DNA of 39,890 nucleotides. It comes from Fimenecus sp045632525. Lineage in GTDB: Bacteria; Bacillota; Clostridia; Oscillospirales; Acutalibacteraceae. Both the position numbers and the translations under genes were made by a program. The notes beneath the pieces were generated by a model that made no database searches, was not told the origin of the DNA, and saw only the letters and a list, made by a program, of their open reading frames with translations. The stretch is taken from NCBI GenBank assembly GCA_045632525.1, contig JAZQWV010000079.1, forward strand, positions 1 to 39,890, given 5' to 3'. The number at the start of each line of letters is the position of its first letter. The stretch's first letter is position 1. Of the stretch, positions 1 to 6,507 are shown piece by piece.

Positions 1-1
1 T

Positions 2-2566
2 GTTGTAAGTCCTGCTATTGAAAATGCAGATTCTCGTGTGCCAAATGTTACTGTGCCCGTTGGTGTTCACCCTTGGGAAGCAAAGGCTGATTACTCATTC
101 TATTCATATCGTTATGACCTTGAATGGAAAGACAAGGTCTACGCAGATGTGTCTTTCACAAAGCTTTCAGAAGATAGTGTGCTTGTGCGCACAGAGTTTG
201 TAAATAATACTGAAATTATGCAAATCTGCCTTTTGAATCTCTTTTCAGCAATCGAATATCCAAACGTATTTACAACAACACCTGTTTTGCCTGAAAAGAA
301 TATTTTTATCAAGGCACTTGATTATGTTTCTTATGATTATAACACTACTCGTCCTTGGGACAAGCAGGTTATTGACGCTATGAAAAAAGGTGAATTCTTT
401 GATGACGCATTCACTTTTCATCGTGGACTAGGTGATAGAGATTGTAATCGCTATATTTTGCCAAAATGTCCAAGACTCGGTGAAGAAGCAGGGGATAGAA
501 TCACTTATGATTTAGGAGATATTTCAAAATTCCAGAATCCAATTCTTCACATTCGTTATAGAACAACTGAAAATAAAGATAGTGTCTGGACATTAAACGG
601 AAAAGAAATCACATTCAAATCAGCAGAGAATTTTGATATTTTGTCAATTCCATTTAATCTTTCAAGCGTAATTCTCGTGTCTTGTGGCACAGGTGGAATT
701 GAATTTGATTTTCTCGCAGTAACAGAAGATGGCGAAACAGTTTCAACAAATAGTAAGAAACATAATTTTTATCCCGAAATAGAAACTGCTGATGAAAACG
801 GCAAACTCGTTTCTTATAAATATGACGGTGTTGACGACAAATTCTATGTAAAAACATTTAATCCATCAACACGTTGCCGTGATTTTGATACAGGTTGTCT
901 TGAAGATAGTCCAACAGCTCGAATTTCACAACCTGACGAAAGTTTTCAAAACATGCTCGAAACATTTTCAGGCTCATTCTCGGAAAAACATAGTGACGAA
1001 GGCTTTTATCACAACACCGTTGTGCATACTCTCTATGTCGAGCCTCGCACAACTCATGTTGAATATGCGGTGCTCTCATTTGGTGAAACAGATTATAAAA
1101 CAGTAGAAGAATACGAAAAAATCTATGAAAAAGCATATAATTCACTTGAAAAATTTGATTTGAATTTAGCAGGTAAAACTTACGAATTCTCAAACAGAAT
1201 TCTTCGTGCTACCGTGTTCCAAAATACAGTTTATCCACTTTATAGAAATGGTGAATATGTTGTTCATCACACACCGGGTAAGCGTTGGGACTCATTCTAT
1301 ACTTGGGATTCAGGCTTTATCGGTCTTGATATGATTGAATTTGCACCAAGTATTGCAGATTATATTCTCGAAACATATTTGACAGATAACGACCAATGGG
1401 CGTTCTTGCTTCACGGCTCACCTGTACCCGTGCATATCTATCAATATCTCGAAATGCTCAAAAAAGCAAATGATAAAACGGAATTACTCGAATATTATGA
1501 CAGAGTAAAAATGTTCTATGATTTCCTTGCAGGCAAAATAAACGGCTCAACTACTACAAAGTTCAATAGTGGACTCACAACAACATTTGACTATTTCTAT
1601 AATTGCAGTGGTATGGACGACTTGCCACCACAAAAGACAATGTATGCCGAAAACAAGCAAAAGTGGATGACTCCTTGTATTTCATCATCACAGGTAATCC
1701 GTTGTGCAAAAATTCTTTATATGGTTGCAGATTTGCTCGAAAAAGAAGAAGATAAGGCGACATATCTCCGTGATATTGAAAGAGTTTCAAATGCCTTGCA
1801 AAAATACTCTTGGGATGAAGATTGTGGCTATTTCTCTTATGTAATTCACGATGAAAACGGCGATGCAAAAGAGCAATATAGAACTGCCCAAGGTGAAAAC
1901 TTAAACAAAACAATGGATGGTATTTATCCAATTATTGCAGGCGCTGTTACAAAAGACCAACGCGATAGAATTCTTTCTCATTTAAAGAGTGACGATGAAA
2001 TGTTTAGCCCTGTTGGTATCAGTGCCGTTGATAAAACAGCATCATATTACATAACAAATGGTTATTGGAACGGCAATGTGTGGCTTTCTCACCAATGGTT
2101 TGTATGGAAAACTATGCTTGACCTTGGCGAAACTGATTTTGCATTCAAAATTGCAAAAACTGCTCTTGATGCTTGGAAGAGAGAAGTTGAATATTCATAT
2201 TACACATTTGAAATGTTCAATATTACATCAGGCCGTGGCGGATGGTTCCATAATTTTGGTGGTCTTTCAACACCTATAAATATCTGGACCAATGCTTATT
2301 TCAAGCCGAGAACACTTTCAACAGGTCTTGATGTAATGGTTATGAATAGCAAGTTTAACGAAGATGCAACCGAAATGGAATGCTCTATAAAATACTATGG
2401 CAATAACGAAAAACATTCAGTAATAGCAGTAATGAACGATAGCTTTGATTATTTGGTTACAGTTAATAATGAAAATGCAAATTTCTATATTCGCGACAAT
2501 GGAATTGTTGAAATCACATTGAATGGTAATATTAAAGATGCAGAAATTATAATTACAAAAATTTAA
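2..2566 (+). CDS. GH63-like glycoside hydrolase, 5' end outside window
   Basis: The frame is open to the left edge, so the gene starts upstream; about 854 codons are visible. The C-terminal half looks like an (alpha/alpha)6-barrel glycosidase of the GH63/mannosylglycerate-hydrolase-like kind. It has a YTWDSGF segment (around 1297-1320), in which the Asp is the likely general acid, then a WNGNVWLSHQW segment (around 2065-2100) typical of the six-hairpin barrel. A YTFEMFN segment whose Glu is the likely base is followed by a Gly-rich GRGGWFHNFGG stretch. The N-terminal half appears beta-rich, as in the family's substrate-binding domain. No signal peptide can be judged because the start is missing. 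Substrate is unknown; a cytoplasmic alpha-glucoside or mannoside is possible. The 3' end overlaps the convergent downstream gene by 4 bases. The clan is fairly sure, the exact family less so. Confidence 0.72.
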   Translation, partial: VVSPAIENADSRVPNVTVPVGVHPWEAKADYSFYSYRYDLEWKDKVYADVSFTKLSEDSVLVRTEFVNNTEIMQICLLNLFSAIEYPNVFTTTPVLPEKNIFIKALDYVSYDYNTTRPWDKQVIDAMKKGEFFDDAFTFHRGLGDRDCNRYILPKCPRLGEEAGDRITYDLGDISKFQNPILHIRYRTTENKDSVWTLNGKEITFKSAENFDILSIPFNLSSVILVSCGTGGIEFDFLAVTEDGETVSTNSKKHNFYPEIETADENGKLVSYKYDGVDDKFYVKTFNPSTRCRDFDTGCLEDSPTARISQPDESFQNMLETFSGSFSEKHSDEGFYHNTVVHTLYVEPRTTHVEYAVLSFGETDYKTVEEYEKIYEKAYNSLEKFDLNLAGKTYEFSNRILRATVFQNTVYPLYRNGEYVVHHTPGKRWDSFYTWDSGFIGLDMIEFAPSIADYILETYLTDNDQWAFLLHGSPVPVHIYQYLEMLKKANDKTELLEYYDRVKMFYDFLAGKINGSTTTKFNSGLTTTFDYFYNCSGMDDLPPQKTMYAENKQKWMTPCISSSQVIRCAKILYMVADLLEKEEDKATYLRDIERVSNALQKYSWDEDCGYFSYVIHDENGDAKEQYRTAQGENLNKTMDGIYPIIAGAVTKDQRDRILSHLKSDDEMFSPVGISAVDKTASYYITNGYWNGNVWLSHQWFVWKTMLDLGETDFAFKIAKTALDAWKREVEYSYYTFEMFNITSGRGGWFHNFGGLSTPINIWTNAYFKPRTLSTGLDVMVMNSKFNEDATEMECSIKYYGNNEKHSVIAVMNDSFDYLVTVNNENANFYIRDNGIVEITLNGNIKDAEIIITKI

Positions 2567-2880
2567 CTTGTGTAATCTTCAATAATTCTTTGCAATTCAG
2601 ATGTGCTTTCAGTGCGAATACCGTTTTTTAAAAGTTCTCTGTCGTGTTGTGGTAAAACTGAAACATAAGAATCATAAACATCAAGGGGAACTGCGTCAGA
2701 ATTTTTGAAAACCGCAATTTTTCCTTGATATTCTGTGATAGTGTAATAGTCAGCAGGAGGTATATATGGATTTTGTCTTATATATTCATTCATATCCCTG
2801 TTGAGTAAAAAATAAAGAAAACACAAAATAATAACACACAAAATAAAGAACAAGAAGATTTTTCGGTTTCTTTTAAGCAT
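2563..2880 (-). CDS. BofC C-terminal-domain-like membrane-anchored protein
   Basis: This 105-residue protein has a positively charged start (MLKRNRK), one membrane segment at about residues 8-26 and an extracytoplasmic domain. The domain pattern (YxxxEYxGxIAVF near residue 48, a central LP motif, a C-terminal EDYTS) resembles the C-terminal domain of BofC. BofC is the intermembrane-space protein that tunes SpoIVB signalling to the pro-sigma-K protease in Bacillus. The Bacillus N-terminal BofC domain is absent; short forms like this occur in Clostridia. A ribosome site (AAGGA, about 10 bases upstream of the ATG) is present. It is transcribed divergently from the penicillin-binding protein gene and convergently with the glycosidase. 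The BofC assignment comes from recognising the pattern and is moderately sure; a sporulation role is inference. Confidence 0.6.
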   Translation of the reverse strand: MLKRNRKIFLFFILCVIILCFLYFLLNRDMNEYIRQNPYIPPADYYTITEYQGKIAVFKNSDAVPLDVYDSYVSVLPQHDRELLKNGIRTESTSELQRIIEDYTS

Positions 2881-2979
2881 AATATAGCCATCCTTTTTAT
2901 GTTTGGAAAAATTATCTTGTTTGTATTTTTAGCAAAAATATTATAAATTATTAAAATTTAATTATTTTTTAAAAAATAC

Positions 2980-3008
2980 TAAACATTTTAATGTTTTTGT
3001 GCTATACT
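2980..3008 (+). promoter_or_regulatory. Promoter of the PBP gene
   Basis: A -35 like TAAACA (2980-2985) and a -10 TATACT (3003-3008) are separated by 17 bases, giving a vegetative-type promoter with a start near 3015 and a leader of about 47 bases. Confidence 0.5.
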
Positions 3009-3023
3009 TATCTGTGTGTTATA

Positions 3024-3050
3024 AAAACTGCGTCTATTAAAAGCAGTTTT
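3024..3050 (+). promoter_or_regulatory. Leader hairpin just before the PBP ribosome site
   Basis: AAAACTGC (3024-3031) and GCAGTTTT (3043-3050) form a perfect 8-bp stem with an 11-base loop. The stem ends directly at the GGAGGA ribosome site (3051-3056). It would sit at the 5' end of the mRNA and could stabilise it or modulate translation. No effector is suggested by the sequence. Confidence 0.4.
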
Positions 3051-3061
3051 GGAGGATAAAT

Positions 3062-5356
3062 ATGAGAAAAAAGACCTCAAATAAAAAAAGAAAGATGTCT
3101 CCAAAAGTTAAGAAGTTTTTAAAATTTCTTGCACCAGTCGTGTTCACAGGGTTAGTTGTGTGCTTGATTTTAGGTGTTTATGTGATTTCTGATATGGTCG
3201 GACGCGTTAATGGTGAAAGAATCATTGACCTTGATTTCTATAAGCAGAATCAGGACCAGACAACAATTATTTATGCCGACGATAAAGAAGGTAATCCAGT
3301 TGAACTTGTCAAACTCCACGGTGAAAAGAATCGTGTTTGGGTTGATATGGAAAATATGTCTGAATGGATGCCTAAAGCCTTTGTTGCGCTTGAAGATGAA
3401 AGATTTAACGAGCACGGTGGTGTTGACTGGTTTAGTTCAACATTCGGTATTATAAGGTCAACTCTTACAACTGGTAATGTGCGTGGTGGCTCAACAATTA
3501 CAATGCAGCTCATTAAAAATCTTACTGGTGAAAACGGACGAAGCATCAACAGAAAATATAATGAAATGATTTCTGCTTTGAATTTAGAAAAGCATTATGA
3601 AAAAGATGATATTTTAGAGGCTTATCTCAATACAATTTATCTTAGTCATAACTGTTATGGTGTTCAGACTGCTGCTGAAACTTATTTCGGAAAGGATATT
3701 TCTGAGCTTAACATTGCAGAATGTGCATCAATAGCTGCAATTACTCAGATTCCCGCTGATTATGACCCACTCTGGCAACCTGAAAATAACAAGAAGCGTC
3801 AGGAAGTATGCCTTAGAAAGATGTATGAACAGAAGATGATTACAAAAGAGCAATACGACGAAGCTCTTGCTTATGAACTCATCTTTACAAATAGTGAAAA
3901 CTATGTTCCAAAAGATAATGGTGAAAACGAGTCTATAGCAGATGGTGAAATTTATAGTTATTATGTTGACTATGTTATTGATTCTGTAATTCAGGACCTT
4001 AAAGCAAACGGCTATTCACATTATGAAGCAACAAAAATGATGTATTCAGGCGGTTTGCGCATTTATTCTTCTGTTGATACAAAAGTTCAAAGTGTGCTTG
4101 AAGAAGTTTACGAAAATCGTATCAATTTCCCAAGTGAAACTGCAGCATCAACAAAAGAATTAGCACAGTCTGCAATGACACTTATGGATTATAACGGACG
4201 AGTTGTAGCCATTGTAGGTGGTGCAGGCGAAAAGACTGAAAACCGTTCAAACAACCGTGCTTCATCTGCAGTTCGTCAACCGGGTTCATCAATCAAACCA
4301 CTTAGTATCTATGCGGCAGCAATTGAAGAAGATTATGTAACATGGTCTTCAAAAATTTTGAACTATGGTATTGTTTGGAAAGGTCAGCGCTGGCCAAAGA
4401 ACTTTGGTGAAGACCCGGGTGACCCAAATAGTTATGTAACAACTCAATATGCACTTTCAGTTTCTTACAATACAGTTCCTGCTCAGATTCTTATGATGAT
4501 GGGCTTTAAGACAAGCTATAGCTATCTTACAGAGAAATTCCACATTTCTACTACAAACGATACAATTGATAGCGTTGCACCATCAGCATTGGCTACGGGT
4601 GGTACAAATGGTGGCTGCACAACACTTGAAATGGCAGCAGCATTTGCGACATTTGGCAATGGTGGTAAATATTTTGAGCCATATTGCTATACAAAAGTAA
4701 CTGATAGCACAGGCGAAAACATTCTTCTTCAGAATAACCCAAAAGGCGAACAGGTTATTTCACCGGAAACCTCTTATATTATGAATCAGATGCTCAGAAC
4801 AGTTATGCAGAGCTCTGTTGGTACTGGTGTCAGATATAGCGTAAAAGGCTTTACTACATTTGGTAAAACTGGTACAACAACAAACAACTATGACCGTTGG
4901 ATTGTTGGTGGAACACCTTATTATGTTGGTGCAGTTTGGTTTGGTTATGACCAGAATAAAGAAATTGAAACTTCAAGACAAGCTGCAGGTATGGTTTTCA
5001 AAGAAGTAATGGATAGAGTTCACAAGAATTTGGCACCAAAGAGCTTTGAAAAATATACTGATAAAGTTACACAGGCTTCTTATTGTACAGTATCAGGTTT
5101 GCTTGCAAGTGAAACATGTGCTTCTACAGCATCCGGATGGTATAAAACAGCAAACTTACCAGCTAAATGTGTAGGCTGTGTTGACCCAGGTGGAAACGGA
5201 ACGACAGTTCCTGATACATCAGAAACATCCACACAGGTTAATCCTGTAACTCCTGAAAATCCAACTGAAAGCACAACTCAAACTGTGGTGCCAGAAAATA
5301 CAACCATCACAACAACGACTACTGAAGCAGCGCAAGCAGTTGATAGTAATGCATAA
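3062..5356 (+). CDS. Class A penicillin-binding protein (PBP1A-type)
   Basis: A bifunctional cell-wall synthase of 764 residues that polymerises lipid II and cross-links peptidoglycan at the outer face of the membrane. A basic cytoplasmic N-terminus is followed by one membrane anchor at about residues 19-45. The GT51 glycosyltransferase domain shows the catalytic E111 in EDERFNEHGG and a GGSTITMQLIKN motif. The transpeptidase domain has S409-S-I-K412 (acylated serine first), S468-Y-N470 and K602-T-G604. After a short Cys-containing segment the protein ends in a Thr/Glu-rich, low-complexity extracellular tail (about residues 715-764). All catalytic motifs are intact. It has its own promoter and terminator, so it is a single-gene unit. 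The class is certain; the particular PBP number is not assigned. Confidence 0.95.
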   Translation: MRKKTSNKKRKMSPKVKKFLKFLAPVVFTGLVVCLILGVYVISDMVGRVNGERIIDLDFYKQNQDQTTIIYADDKEGNPVELVKLHGEKNRVWVDMENMSEWMPKAFVALEDERFNEHGGVDWFSSTFGIIRSTLTTGNVRGGSTITMQLIKNLTGENGRSINRKYNEMISALNLEKHYEKDDILEAYLNTIYLSHNCYGVQTAAETYFGKDISELNIAECASIAAITQIPADYDPLWQPENNKKRQEVCLRKMYEQKMITKEQYDEALAYELIFTNSENYVPKDNGENESIADGEIYSYYVDYVIDSVIQDLKANGYSHYEATKMMYSGGLRIYSSVDTKVQSVLEEVYENRINFPSETAASTKELAQSAMTLMDYNGRVVAIVGGAGEKTENRSNNRASSAVRQPGSSIKPLSIYAAAIEEDYVTWSSKILNYGIVWKGQRWPKNFGEDPGDPNSYVTTQYALSVSYNTVPAQILMMMGFKTSYSYLTEKFHISTTNDTIDSVAPSALATGGTNGGCTTLEMAAAFATFGNGGKYFEPYCYTKVTDSTGENILLQNNPKGEQVISPETSYIMNQMLRTVMQSSVGTGVRYSVKGFTTFGKTGTTTNNYDRWIVGGTPYYVGAVWFGYDQNKEIETSRQAAGMVFKEVMDRVHKNLAPKSFEKYTDKVTQASYCTVSGLLASETCASTASGWYKTANLPAKCVGCVDPGGNGTTVPDTSETSTQVNPVTPENPTESTTQTVVPENTTITTTTTEAAQAVDSNA

Positions 5357-5360
5357 AAAT

Positions 5361-5384
5361 AGCCCATCTTAAGATGGGCTTTTG
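5361..5384 (+). terminator. Terminator after the PBP gene
   Basis: A perfect 20-base palindrome (5361-5380, arms AGCCCATCTT/AAGATGGGCT) lies 4 bases after the stop codon and runs into TTTG, a Rho-independent terminator with a short T tract. Confidence 0.8.
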
Positions 5385-5397
5385 TGGTTTATATAAT
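5369..5397 (+). promoter_or_regulatory. Candidate promoter of the carA-like operon
   Basis: A perfect TATAAT (5392-5397) lies 25 bases ahead of the carA-like start. The best -35 at 17-base spacing (TTAAGA, 5369-5374) sits inside the upstream terminator palindrome, so the -10 is convincing and the -35 weak. No PyrR-type attenuator or anti-terminator is visible in the short leader. Confidence 0.45.
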
Positions 5398-5421
5398 ACT
5401 CAATTATCAAGGTGATATTTT

Positions 5422-6507
5422 ATGAAAAACAGAACAAAAGCATATTTAGTTCTTCAAGACGGAACAATTTTTGAAGGCTATTCAATGGGTAAAAGCGGAT
5501 TAACAATTGGCGAAGTTGTTTTTAATACTTGCACATCTGCTTATACTGATATTTTGTCAGACCCAACATATTATGGTCAAATAGTAGCACAGACATATCC
5601 ACTTGCAGCAAATCGTGGTATTATTCGTGATAACAACGAAAGCACAATTATGTCAAATGGATATATTGTTCGTGAATGGTGCGACATCTGTTCAGATGGT
5701 GCCGAAATCACTCTTGATGAATATCTTTCACAATGCAATATTGTTGGTATCTGTGGAATTGATACACGCCGTCTTACAAGATATCTTCGCGATAAAGGAT
5801 ATGTAAACGGTGCTATAACAGATAATATTGATAATCTTGACGAGTTGCTTCCTAAAATCAAAGAATACACAGTTTCGGGTGCTGTTCGTGAAATAACAAT
5901 TAAAGAGCCTTTTCAGTTGAAAGGTGATAATGCAAAATATAATATTGTTGCAGTAGACTTTGGTTCACCAAGAAAGCAACTCAATGCGTTCTTGCTCAAT
6001 GGTTGCAATGTAACAAATGTTCCTGCATTCACTACAGCCGATGAAATTATGAAATATAATCCTGATGGTGTCGTGCTTTGCGATGGTCCGGCTGACCCTG
6101 ATGATGAGCCTGAAATTATTGATATTATCCGCGAAATAATCAAAAAAGATATTCCTGTTTTTGCAATTGGTCTTGGCCATCAGATGCTAGCACTTGCAAA
6201 TGACTTTAAAATTATAAAAATGGATAAAGGTCATCGTGGCTCAAATCAACCTGTTATAATTGAAGGTACTGATAAAATTATGATAACTGACCAAAATCAC
6301 GGCTATGCAGTTGAAAAATCTTCTGTAAAGAGTGATGTGGCAGATGTTATAATGACAAATATAAATGATAAAACTGTTGAAGGTCTTCGCTATAAGAATT
6401 TCAAAGGACTTTCAGTTCAATTTACACCAAAAGGTGACATTGATAGTAGCACAGGTTTTATTATTCGTGATTTTTATAAGATGATGGACGGTGAAAATAA
6501 TGAATAA
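5422..6507 (+). CDS. CarA-like protein lacking the glutaminase triad
   Basis: This 361-residue protein aligns along its whole length with the small (glutaminase) subunit of carbamoyl-phosphate synthetase: the N-terminal CPSase_sm domain (GEVVFNT near residue 30, IDTRRLTR near 114) and a class I amidotransferase fold (IGLGHQMLALA, NHGYAVE). The catalytic residues are gone. Gly250 occupies the position of the nucleophile Cys (E. coli Cys269, GICLGHQ). The HPE of the catalytic His/Glu (E. coli 353/355) reads Thr335-Pro-Lys337. The oxyanion-region GPGDP is GPADP (222-226), and the usually invariant MTGYQE in the N-terminal domain is changed. Hydrolysis of glutamine by the normal mechanism is therefore not expected. 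The frame is intact, has a GGTGAT ribosome site and overlaps the carB-like gene by 8 bases. The family is certain; its activity is unknown. Confidence 0.88.
   Translation: MKNRTKAYLVLQDGTIFEGYSMGKSGLTIGEVVFNTCTSAYTDILSDPTYYGQIVAQTYPLAANRGIIRDNNESTIMSNGYIVREWCDICSDGAEITLDEYLSQCNIVGICGIDTRRLTRYLRDKGYVNGAITDNIDNLDELLPKIKEYTVSGAVREITIKEPFQLKGDNAKYNIVAVDFGSPRKQLNAFLLNGCNVTNVPAFTTADEIMKYNPDGVVLCDGPADPDDEPEIIDIIREIIKKDIPVFAIGLGHQMLALANDFKIIKMDKGHRGSNQPVIIEGTDKIMITDQNHGYAVEKSSVKSDVADVIMTNINDKTVEGLRYKNFKGLSVQFTPKGDIDSSTGFIIRDFYKMMDGENNE

Noticed and set aside
654..1931. Minus-strand open frames inside the GH63-like gene
   Set aside because: They lie opposite a clearly coding frame, lack ribosome sites and show no recognisable motifs; they are shadows.
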